From NCBI GenBank assembly GCA_964019135.1, contig OZ025260.1, forward strand, positions 29,878,254 through 29,942,253: 64,000 bases of DNA, read 5' to 3'. The notes under the pieces are model-generated. The model saw only the letters and a list, made by a program, of their open reading frames with translations, did no database searches and was not told where the DNA came from. The position numbers and the translations under genes are program-made. Positions 36,401 to 47,385 of the stretch are shown piece by piece (positions within the stretch are counted from its first letter, which is position 1; every line of letters begins with the position of its first letter). The DNA comes from Arenicola marina. Taxonomy: Eukaryota; Annelida; Polychaeta; Arenicolidae.

Positions 36401-37107
36401 GCCCACACAGACCATCCCCAGTCATTATCCATATTGCATACAAAGACCATCCCCAGTCATCATCCCTATTGCCCACACAGACCATCCCCAGTCATCATCC
36501 CTATTGCCCACACAGACCACCCCCAGTCATCATCCCTATTACCCACACAGACCATCCCCAGTCATCATCCCTATTGCCCTCACAGACCATCCCCAGTCAT
36601 CATCCCTATTGCCCACACAGACCATCCCCAGTCATTATCCATATTGCCTACAAAGACCATCCCCAGTCATCATCCCCATTGCCCACACAAGACAGCCCCA
36701 TCCATAATCCCCATTGCCCACTCAGACCATCCCCAGTCATCATCCCAATTGCCCACACAGACCATCCCCAGTCATCATCCCTATTGCCCACACAGACCAT
36801 CCCCAGTCATCATCCCTATTGCCCACAAAGACCATCCCCAGTCATCATCCCTATTACCCAAACAGACCATCCCCAGTCATCATCCCTATTGCCCACACAG
36901 ACCATCCCCAGTCATCATCCCTATTGCCCACACATACCATCCCCAGTCATCATCCCTATTACCCACACAGACCATCCCCAGTCATCATCCCTATTACACA
37001 CACAGACCATCCCCAGTCATCATCCCTATTGCCCACACAGACCATCACCAGTCATCATCCCTAATGCCCACCCAGACCACCCCTCATTCATCATTCCTAT
37101 TACCGAA
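33454..37107. repeat. 35-bp minisatellite array, about 104 copies
   Basis: Head-to-tail 35-bp units contain CATCCCCAGTCATCATCCC followed by TATTGCCCACACAGAC. Variants are TATTACCC, CATTATCCA, and rarer units with CACAAGACAGCCCCATCC. Edge units are degenerate. The plus strand is C/A-rich. All three plus frames are almost stop-free, giving overlapping open frames of up to 879 codons (34513-37152) with a 35-residue period and His/Pro/Ser-rich content. Simultaneous openness of several frames shows this is a property of the unit, not selection for protein. The array ends about 630 bp before the receptor start codon. Confidence 0.97.
34770..35890. repeat. 560-bp higher-order repeat in the 35-bp array
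   Basis: Variant patterns around 35106 recur at 35666, and patterns ending at 35048 recur at 35608: a shift of 560 bp, exactly 16 units. A separate ~292-bp duplication carries the TTTTCCTCACATACC variant at about 34034 and 34326. Edges are approximate. Confidence 0.8.
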
Positions 37108-37337
37108 GCAGCCGCAAGTGCCCGTCCTATGCTTAAACCGGCCTTTGGCTAACTCCACGTTGTCCATGCTGCCGCCTCCCCCCGCCCCTCCCCTCTCCAC
37201 ACCACCCTAGCTCCACCCACACGGACCTCTCTACTCCCCCCCCCCCCACCCCCATATTCCCGAATCCCCTGTCCCCCTCCCCCACCGCGAGCATGTGTGG
37301 GAAATCTGAGCATCACTTACAACTCGTATAACAAAAC

Positions 37338-37351
37338 GTTGCCTTGGCAAC
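37338..37351 (+). promoter_or_regulatory. RFX X-box upstream of the receptor
   Basis: GTTGCCTTGGCAAC fits the X-box consensus GTNRCC(N0-3)RGYAAC at every position and is nearly palindromic. It lies 388 bp 5' of the receptor start codon. X-boxes bound by RFX factors are characteristic of genes expressed in ciliated cells, so RFX control of this receptor is a plausible inference. Confidence 0.5.
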
Positions 37352-37679
37352 AGCGACTAGCGGCGATTAACCGCGGCGTTCCTTATTAAGTCTTACTCCG
37401 CGGGTTGGTTGGACGAGACGGACGCGGCTCTGCTGGGGGTCCTCCTTTCTCCTCGGCAGGTGTTGTGGCTACGGCGGCCGCCACGCTGGGAACACATCAG
37501 CACCACATGGGTAGACACACAATGTCTCCGCTCAGGCGAACTCGACTCAGCCGCATACTGCCACTTGTAAGAGAGAGCCTCCCACTTATTATAATTAGCC
37601 CTAACGGTAGACGTATAAGAAGTCAGAGCGGCCCTCTTCCTGTTGTGTCTCGAGAGGTTGGCGCCTGGCATCAGACGGG

Positions 37680-37698
37680 GTTTTGGCTTTTTCTTCAG
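37680..37698 (+). promoter_or_regulatory. possible 3' splice acceptor in the 5' UTR
   Basis: GTTTTGGCTTTTTCTTCAG is a strong polypyrimidine tract ending in CAG at 37698, 40 bp before the start codon. It would leave the entire coding sequence in one exon. No branch point can be confirmed. Confidence 0.35.
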
Positions 37699-37738
37699 AT
37701 AGGGAGTTCGGGCTCTCCTTCAAGTGCACAACTTTGAC

Positions 37739-39004
37739 ATGGAAGCGAACGGGACAGTAAGCGACTCGAGTGGTCTTGACATTGGCTTACATAGCGACTC
37801 CGTAGCATCCACGACATCCGAGTCTCTACGGCCGACTTCCGGTCCCGAAGGCGTTTCCGGTGATAACAATATAAGACTTGAGGCACTCATCGCGAACAAA
37901 ATTGACCTCTATGGGGGAGGGTTTATTTTGTTTGTCGGAACCTTCAGCAACCTGTTGGCTATCGTCGTGCTTCGCCGGAAGCGGATGTGGCAGAACAGCG
38001 CCAGTCTCTACTTCCTGGTGCTGGCGGTGACCGACCTCATCATGGTGGTTGGCGGCCAGGCGGGGCGGCACTGGGTGCGGGCCCTCACGGGAATCGACCC
38101 CCCCGCCCTCCACACCGCCTACTGCAAGGTCTGGTACCTCGTCATCAACTACGCCTCAGGGTACTCCAACTGGATCTTGGCCGGGGTGTCCGTGGAGCGA
38201 GCCATCGCCATCCTGGCCCCGCTCAAGGCCAAGCGCCTGCTGCAGAGGAAGCAATCGCTGACGTATTTGGTGGTTACCTTAGTGATGAACTTGGTCTACT
38301 ACTCCCATAGCGCGTTCTCCTACCTTACCAAGACCACGGAGGCCAACGGCCGAATCTTCAACGTCTGCACCGCCGACGTCACCAAGTACTTCGTGACCAG
38401 CATTCGCCCTTGGTCCGATCTCGTCTTCAAGGGCCTCATCCCGGGTGCGATGATCGTCATCAGTAACGCCATCATCATCTGGAAGCTGGCCTCGGCGCGG
38501 ATGAAGCGCCGCGCGCTCTCCGCCGGCGGCAGCAACAGCAGCGACACCTACTCGAAGACGTCGTCCGTCGTCCGCATGGTGGTCGCCATCAGCGTCGCCT
38601 TCGTCATCCTCACGCTGCCCTACCACGTGACCTACATCCTGACGACTAGCTACCCGGCGGGGTACCAGGTGGCCGGGCGGGAGGCGGCGGTGTACCGCCT
38701 GGTGTGGGCCGTCAACATCTTCCTTCTCTACGTCAACCATTCCGTCAACTTCTTCTTCTATCTACTCAGCGGCGCCGACTTCCGCAACGAACTGATGGCC
38801 TGGCTCCTCGAGATGTGCGGCTGCGCGCCAAGTCACGCGACCTCGGCCTTCCACTCCCAGACCTCGGCCTCTCACTCGCAGATCTCGGTTTCCATGGCGA
38901 CGACGGCGGTGTCCGTTGATTGCACCCTGCAGGCTGGCCAGAAGTCCCGGCCGTCAGAGTCCCCTGACGGTAAAGTAGCCACACCAGCAACAGATTACAT
39001 GTAA
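37739..39004 (+). CDS. class A GPCR, FMRFamide-receptor/GPR139-like neuropeptide receptor
   Basis: A 421-residue single-exon receptor of the plasma membrane, predicted to bind a peptide and couple to G proteins; the ligand is unknown. ATG at 37739 has a strong Kozak context (G at -3 and +4), and an in-frame TAG lies at 37700. The N-terminus is extracellular, about 55 residues, with one sequon (N4-G-T). Helices are roughly TM1 59-79, TM2 88-108, TM3 129-152, TM4 173-195, TM5 228-250, TM6 277-301 and TM7 319-343. Landmarks are N71 (1.50), D99 (2.50), C129 (3.25) probably bridged to C210 in loop 2, P235 (5.50) and P294 (6.50). DRY is replaced by E153-R154-A155, NPxxY by N337-F-F-F-Y341, and CWxP lacks Trp (ILTLP). 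Helix 8 is GADFRNEL, followed by C360/C362 (possible palmitoylation) and a Ser/Thr-rich tail. GC-rich third positions and intact length argue for a functional gene. Subfamily assignment is tentative. Confidence 0.9.
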   Translation: MEANGTVSDSSGLDIGLHSDSVASTTSESLRPTSGPEGVSGDNNIRLEALIANKIDLYGGGFILFVGTFSNLLAIVVLRRKRMWQNSASLYFLVLAVTDLIMVVGGQAGRHWVRALTGIDPPALHTAYCKVWYLVINYASGYSNWILAGVSVERAIAILAPLKAKRLLQRKQSLTYLVVTLVMNLVYYSHSAFSYLTKTTEANGRIFNVCTADVTKYFVTSIRPWSDLVFKGLIPGAMIVISNAIIIWKLASARMKRRALSAGGSNSSDTYSKTSSVVRMVVAISVAFVILTLPYHVTYILTTSYPAGYQVAGREAAVYRLVWAVNIFLLYVNHSVNFFFYLLSGADFRNELMAWLLEMCGCAPSHATSAFHSQTSASHSQISVSMATTAVSVDCTLQAGQKSRPSESPDGKVATPATDYM

Positions 39005-41819
39005 ATGGAGACCAGTACCACATGGCTAGGTCATTCAAGGAAGAACACGTTAGAAACAGTCTATAGAGGGAGAAACAACGCGTTTCCTCATAGATCCACC
39101 ATTGTAATAAGCACACCGACAAGACAACATGTATTCAAGCAAAAAGCTGCGTCATAACAAACGATTATGTAGGCCCTACGTAGTACTTTACGTGTCGCCT
39201 TTCCCGACGACCCTAGCCTGCAATTAGTGCTTGAGTATTACGAACAGTTTCTTTGATAAACCATCTTCAGGTTTCTTGGCCAAGCATGAACAACAGACGT
39301 TCTTGATGAGTTTTGCTGATCTCCAGAGAGAGGGCTTTGCCGCTTACCTTACAGTCTCTCTGGCTGACGTTAAATATAACCATCAGAATTATCCTTCATA
39401 CGCGAAAATTTAAAATGAATCTAATCGAAGAAATATTGCAGTTTGGCAATATGCACCAATCTTTAGCACTTACTGTGTTGCTGGTGTCGTACCGGACGAA
39501 TTCCTTCGATATTGTTTAATTAGAAGCCATGTTACTTTCGAACTATGCTTTCTAGTTCGATCGAGGCCAAATGCGTGAATCGCTTTAAATTTTGACCCCG
39601 TGTTATTTTGAAATATCTTTTCGCTGAACTCTTCCATTGTGATTGTACGACACGAAATGTCTATATTTTTAAGATTCCGCAAATCTTCGAAAATTTAAAT
39701 TCAGACCTAAACGAGATGCATAGCTTGAGAAAAAAAAGACGAAAATTGGGGTTTGGGGACTATTTCGAATCTGTTAAGACCCATCGCCTCTCGATACAAC
39801 TTGTTGGCTCGCAATTTCAAGTAAATACGTCCAAATCCCGACTCTCCACGTGTGTTTGGTCACGCCCTAATGCCTGTTCTCGGACTCTTCATTGCTGAAT
39901 TACGGAGCCCCCTAGCGGCGAAACTAAGCGTGATAGGCTAAAAGCGAACGCGGATTCCTCAAGTCGACGTTTGCACGTCTTTTGCAACCAGTCCTGACTC
40001 CCTAACGTCGCTATTAGGCGTAGGCGGTCATCGCAACCCAAAAGAGTGCCGGTCAATAGCGCCGTTGACTCATAATGGGAGCGTCAGCATGGTGGGGTGC
40101 ACCTCTTTCGAGCGCTCTAGCGACCAAATTAAGCGTCCTACGGCAATTCCATAGCAATTTCTTCTCAATCTAATTTACAGTTTTCTTCAGCTTTGCACGA
40201 AACTGGCGCTCCCCAGCTCAAATATGAACCTAGTTATGGCCTTGCAAGTTAAAAACGCCACTTGACGCGAATTTTGATTGGCCGATTACTCCAAAAACAA
40301 AAATTTCAGTATCCGGTAAATCTGAGCCAATAATGCGTTTCCGCCTCTCTCTGAGGAATAATCTCAAACAAACAGCGAATCTCTCGACCCAATATTAACG
40401 GAGTGATGCGGTAAAACATGTTTTGTGACCATGACCTTGCTGTGACCTTGACCTTGGAAGCGTGACCTTGTTCAATATAGTACTTTGCGCCCAAATACCA
40501 ATGGCATGTTTCACTGAAGGTGTCGTTTGTCTGACTTGTCCCCTTCATGGAGAATTTGAAAATGCCATTTCCCGCCAAAATGCTCCCGTAGGGTCCCATG
40601 TTAAACGTTGAAAATTTTTAGCAGAAAAACTATTTGGGCGATTTGCACAACTGAAAGACCATATAGAAGTTACGTATTAGTCCAATACGTGAAATAATTT
40701 TTAAGGTGATTAAATGAAAACTGCGAACATCATAGCGATATTCCCGATTTTTTGTCCTATCTTTCAGTCCGCATCTTTTTGTGAATTTGGAAGTCGATAT
40801 CTTTAGGCATTCGAAAGATAATGGGTTACGTGACAGACAGACAGACAGACTCACCGAACACACCAACATAAGACCCTATCACATTATCTTGGTTCATGTT
40901 AACAAAAATCGCCAAAGCAGTAATTTGGGTTGCGTATGTATACATTGATATTTACTCTCCTCAATTTATGGTCCACGTTAGACGATAGACCATTATAATT
41001 ATTCTATATTGCATTGTCAGGTAACACAGGTAAGGTAACACACACAAGGTTGCGATATTAACTAAGCTTATATAATTATCAATAATGTACACGTAACTTA
41101 TATTATGGGTGTCATGTATGAGTGTTCTGTTTCTAACTTATGTCTATTTTCACACCCACTAGTCAGAATAACATAATATGTCCCATACCCTGGTATTAGA
41201 GACGAATACGAACCCATCTATATTGGAGACACATTCGACACATTTCAGTTTCGATTCTGTTGACTATACATTGTTTGTCATGTGACGGAAGCTTTCTGCG
41301 TTGCTTCCAAGTATGTAAAATAGTATCCCTAAGAATCAACACAACTAATCGTGTGTCAATCTCGAGCCGAAATTTCTGTCATATATTATTCGTTGTATTA
41401 CTCATTTTTGTTCCATTTTCTTTAATAATCTGTTATTTATGCACATGAAATAAACTTAAACACAATACCGATGGTGTTGGTTGGCGACAGGTGATCAGAT
41501 GTCATTAGTCAACGCAGTGATCAATGTCTAATTGGGTAATTACTTAATTCAAAATTATGGGAAGCGCAGGAGTAGCGGGTGCAGTGTGTGCGGGGGGTGG
41601 AGCGTGGAACAGCCTAAACATCATCAGAATTTTGCCGCTAGGTGCCGGTACATTTTCCGCTATGCCTGGTTTCAATTAGGCTTACGATTTCATATAATTG
41701 GCACCTAATTCTTGTATTCTAGTCGTTGCATTTGAGGCGTCTCGGGACAATTCGGGTCACTCCAAGTTTGGGGGAAACGCCGTTACTTTATGTTAGTCCT
41801 GTAATCCAACGGTGAAAGT
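39005..41819. other. gene-free stretch 3' of the receptor
   Basis: Contains the receptor 3' UTR, of unknown extent. The clearest AATAAA is at 41449-41454, 2.4 kb downstream, so the true end is probably an unseen weaker signal. A pair of related 20-mers lies at 39912 and 40117, and a transposon-like patch at about 40.27-40.93 kb. Frames are under 100 codons and not protein-like. Confidence 0.5.
40270..40925. mobile_element. possible dispersed-repeat remnant with GACCTT and CAGA tracts
   Basis: Includes clustered TGACCTTGACCTT words (about 40430-40475) and a (CAGA)n run at about 40835-40850. Similar combinations occur near ends of interspersed repeats in marine invertebrates. I see no terminal repeats or coding remnant, so the call rests on general resemblance. 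Confidence 0.25.
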
Positions 41820-41999
41820 GACCACAACCTCAGCCACAACCTCAGACACATCCCAGATACATGCTAAAAAATTCCTCACACACATTCCCAGAGGCATCCC
41901 CATACAAATCCTCAGACACATCCATAGACACATCCTCAGACACGTCCTCAGGCACATCCTCAGACACATCCCCAGACATATCCCCAGATATATCCTCAG

Positions 42000-44900
42000 A
42001 CACTTTCCCACATCCCAAAACACATCCTCAGACACATCGCCATACACATCCCCAGACACATCCTCAGGCACATCCCCAGACACATCCTCAGGCACATCCC
42101 CAGATACATCATCAGACACATCATAGGACACATCCCCAGACACATCCCCAGACACATCCCCAGATATATCCTCAGACAGATTCCCACATGCACCAAATAC
42201 ATCCTCAGACACATCGTCAGACACATCCCCAAACACATCCCCAGGCACATCCCCAAACACATCCTCAGACACATCCCCACACACCTCCCCATACACATCC
42301 CCAGACACATCCTCAGACACATCCCCACACACATCCCTATACACATCCCCAAACACATCCTCAGGCACATCCCCACACACCTCCCCATACACATCCCCAT
42401 ACACATCCCCAGACACATCCTCAGACACATCCCCACACACATCCCTATACACATCCCCAGACACATCCTCAGACACATCCCCATACACACCCCGAGACAC
42501 ATCCCCAGACACATCCTCAGACACATCCTCAGACACATCCCCAGATATATCCTCAGACAAATTCCCAGACACATTCAGAAACACATCCTCAGTCACATCG
42601 TCAGACACATTCCCAAACACATCCCCAGACACATCCCCAGATAAATCTTCAGACACGTTCTCAGACACATCCCCAGACACATCCCCAGACACATCAACAA
42701 GATTCATCCTTAGACACATCCCCAGACACATCCCAGATATGTCCTCAGACACATCCCCAGACACATCTTCAGACACATCTTCAGACACATCCTCAGACAC
42801 ATCCCCATACACACTCAGAGACACATCTCCATACACATCCTCAGACACATCCCCACACGCATCCTAAGACACATACCCAAACATCTCCAGACACATCCTC
42901 AAACACATCGCCAGACACATCCCCAAACACATCTCCATACACATCCTCAGACACATCCCCACACACATCCCCAAACACATCCCCACACACATCCTAAGAC
43001 ACATACCAAAACATCTCCAGACACATCCTCAAACACATCGCCAGACACATCCCCAAACACATCTCCAGACATATCCCCAGACACATCCTCAGACACATCC
43101 CCATACACATCCCAAGACACATCCCCATACACATCCCCAGGCACATCCTCAGACACATCCTCAGACACATCCTCAGACACGTCCTCAGACACATCCCCAT
43201 ACACATCCCCAGACACATCCCCACACACCCTCAGACACATCTTCAGACACATCCCCAGATATATCCTCAGACAAATTCCCAGACACATTCAGAAACACTT
43301 TCTCGGACACATCGTCCGACACATCTCCAAACACATCCCCAGACACATCCCCAGATAAATCTTCAGACACATCCCCAGACACATCCCCAGACACATCAAC
43401 AAGATTCATCCTTAGACACATCCCCAGACACATCCCAGATATGTCCTCAGACACATTCCCAGACACATCTTCAGACACATCCTCAGACACATCCCCAGAC
43501 ACACTCAGACACATCTCCATACACATCCTCAGACACATCCCCACACACATCCCTATACACATCCCCAGACACATCCTAAGACACATACACAAACATCCCC
43601 AGACACATCCTTAGACAGATCCTCAGACACATCCTCAGACACATTCCCATACACATCCCCAAACACATGTCCAGACATATCCCCATACACATCCCCAGGG
43701 ACATCCTCAGACACATCCTCAGACACATCCTCAGACACATCCTCAGACACATCCCCAAACACATTCCCTGACACATCCCCAGACAGATCCTCAGACAAGT
43801 CGTCAGACACATCCCCACACACATCCTAAGACACATACCCAAACATCTCCAGACACATCCTCAAACACATCTCCATACACATCCTCAGACACATCCCCAC
43901 ACACATCCCTAAACACATCCCCACACACATCCTAAGACACATCCCCACACACATCCTAAGACACATACCCAAACATCTCCAGACACATCCTTAAACAAAT
44001 CGCCAGATACATCCACAAACACGTCTCCAGACATATCCCCAGACACATCCTCAGACACATCAGCATACACATCCCCAGACACATCCCAAGACACATCCCC
44101 ATACACATCCCCAGGCACATCCTCAGACACATCCTCAGACACATCCTCAGACACGTCCTCAGACACATCCCCAAACACATTCCCAGACACATCCCCAGAC
44201 AGATCCTCAGACAAATCGTCAGACACATCCCCAGGCACATCCTCAGACACATCCTGAGATACATCCCAAGAAACAACCCCAGACACATCGTCAGACACAG
44301 CCCAGACACATCACCAGATACATCCAACACACATCCTCAGACACATCCTCAGACACATCCCCATACACATCCCCAGACACATCGCCATACACATCCCCAG
44401 ACACATCCTCAGGCACATCCCCAGACACATCCTCAGGCACATCCCCAGATACATCATCAGACACATCATAGGACACATCCCCAGACACATCCCCAGACAC
44501 ATCCCCAGATATATCCTCAGACAGATTCCCACATGCACCAAATACATCCTCAGACACATCGTCAGACACATCCCCAAACACATCCCCAGGCACATCCCCA
44601 AACACATCCTCAGACACATCCCCACACACCTCCCCATACACATCCCCAGACACATCCTCAGACACATCCCCACACACATCCCTATACACATCCCCAAACA
44701 CATCCTCAGGCACATCCCCACACACCTCCCCATACACATCCCCATACACATCCCCAGACACATCCTCAGACACATCCCCACACACATCCCTATACACATC
44801 CCCAGACACATCCTCAGACACATCCCCATACACACCCCGAGACACATCCCCAGACACATCCTCAGACACATCCTCAGACACATCCCCAGATATATCCTCA

Positions 44901-46660
44901 GACAAATTCCCAGACACATTCAGAAACACATCCTCAGTCACATCGTCAGACACATTCCCAAACACATCCCCAGACACATCCCCAGATAAATCTTCAGACA
45001 CGTTCTCAGACACATCCCCAGACACATCCCCAGACACATCAACAAGATTCATCCTTAGACACATCCCCAGACACATCCCAGATATGTCCTCAGACACATC
45101 CCCAGACACATCTTCAGACACATCTTCAGACACATCCTCAGACACATCCCCATACACACTCAGAGACACATCTCCATACACATCCTCAGACACATCCCCA
45201 CACGCATCCTAAGACACATACCCAAACATCTCCAGACACATCCTCAAACACATCGCCAGACACATCCCCAAACACATCTCCATACACATCCTCAGACACA
45301 TCCCCAAACACATCCCCACACACATCCTAAGACACATACCAAAACATCTCCAGACACATCCTCAAACACATCGCCAGACACATCCCCAAACACATCTCCA
45401 GACATATCCCCAGACACATCCTCAGACACATCCCCATACACATCCCAAGACACATCCCCATACACATCCCCAGGCACATCCTCAGACACATCCTCAGACA
45501 CATCCTCAGACACGTCCTCAGACACATCCCCATACACATCCCCAGACACATCCCCACACACCCTCAGACACATCTTCAGACACATCCCCAGATATATCCT
45601 CAGACAAATTCCCAGACACATTCAGAAACACTTTCTCGGACACATCGTCCGACACATCTCCAAACACATCCCCAGACACATCCCCAGATAAATCTTCAGA
45701 CACATCCCCAGACACATCCCCAGACACATCAACAAGATTCATCCTTAGACACATCCCCAGACACATCCCAGATATGTCCTCAGACACATTCCCAGACACA
45801 TCTTCAGACACATCCTCAGACACATCCCCAGACACACTCAGAGACACATCTCCATACACATCCTCAGACACATCCCCACACACATCCCTATACACAAGCC
45901 CAGACACATCCTAAGACACATACACAAACATCCCCAGACACATCCTTAGACAGATCCTCAGACACATCCTCAGACACATTCCCATACACATCCCCAAACA
46001 CATGTCCAGACATATCCCCATACACATCCCCAGGGACATCCTCAGACACATCCTCAGACACATCCTCAGACACATCCTCAGACACATCCCCAAACACATT
46101 CCCTGACACATCCCCAGACAGATCCTCAGACAAGTCGTCAGACACATCCCCACACACATCCTAAGACACATACCCAAACATCTCCAGACACATCCTCAAA
46201 CACATCTCCATACACATCCTCAGACACATCCCCACACACATCCCTAAACACATCCCCACACACATCCTAAGACACATCCCCACACACATCCTAAGACACA
46301 TACCCAAACATCTCCAGACACATCCTTAAACAAATCGCCAGATACATCCCCAAACACGTCTCCAGACATATCCCCAGACACATCCTCAGACACATCAGCA
46401 TACACATCCCCAGACACATCCCAAGACACATCCCCATACACATCCCCAGGCACATCCTCAGACACATCCTCAGACACATCCTCAGACACGTCCTCAGACA
46501 CATCCCCAAACACATTCCCAGACAGATCCTCAGACAAATCGTCAGACACATCCCCAGGCACATCCTCAGACACATCCTGAGATACATCCCAAGAAACAAC
46601 CCCAGACACATCGTCAGACACAGCCCAGACACATCACCAGATACATCCAACACACATTCT
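42000..46660. repeat. tandem higher-order duplication of about 2.33-2.35 kb in the 12-bp array
   Basis: Landmarks at 42696 and 43398 recur at 45041 and 45731 (shifts of 2345 and 2333 bp), and long stretches between are the same apart from small unit gains or losses. Junction about 44.33 kb; boundaries are approximate. Confidence 0.85.
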
Positions 46661-47385
46661 CAGACACATCCTCAGACACATCCCCATACACATCCCCAGA
46701 CACATCCCCACACACCCTCAGACACATCCTCAGACACATCCCCAGATATATCCTCAGACAAATTCCCAGACACATTCAGAAACACATCCTCAGTCACATC
46801 GTCGGACACATCCCCAAACACATCCCCAGACACATCCCCAGATAAATCTTCAGACACATCCTCAGACACATCCCCAGACACATCCCCAGACACATCAACA
46901 AGATTCATCCTTAGACACATCCCCAGACAGATCCCAGATATGTCCTCAGACACATTCCCAGACACATCCTCAGACACATCCTCAGACACATCCCCAGACA
47001 CACTCAGAGACACATCTCCATACACATCCTCAGACACATCCCCACACACATCCCTATACACATCCCCAGACACATCCTAAGACACATACCCAAACATCCC
47101 CAGACACATCCTTAGACAGATCCTCAGATACATTCTCAGATACATTCCCATACACATCCCCAAACACATCTCCAGACATATCCCCATACACATCCCCAGG
47201 GACATCCTCAGACACATCCTCAGACACATCCTCAGACACATCCTCAGACACATCCCCAAACACATTCCCAGACACATCCCCAGACAGATCCTCAGACAAG
47301 TCGTCAGACACATCCCCAGGCACATCCCCAGACACATCCCAGACACATCCCCGGATACATCCCAGACACATCCTCAGACACATCC

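Larger units (their letters stand above)
37108..37738 (+). other. 5' flank of the receptor gene
   Basis: C-rich at first (37165-37280), then CpG-containing sequence with an X-box at 37338-37351. A TATTAAG word lies at 37384-37390. A donor-like CTTGTAAGA (GT at 37567) and an acceptor-like polypyrimidine-CAG (to 37698) could bound a short 5' UTR intron. Transcript start unknown. Confidence 0.4.

Noticed and set aside
34513..37152. 879-codon open frame in the 35-bp array as a gene
   Set aside because: Other forward frames are equally open and give the same type of repeat peptide. There is no unique domain or credible start; openness follows from the unit.
37724..37738. Upstream GTG start for the receptor
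   Set aside because: Animal genes rarely start at GTG. The ATG at 37739 has a strong Kozak context and is the first ATG after an in-frame stop.
38279..38740. Minus-strand frame opposite the receptor
   Set aside because: It is a shadow of the GC3-rich receptor coding sequence with Asp/Arg/Val-rich random composition.
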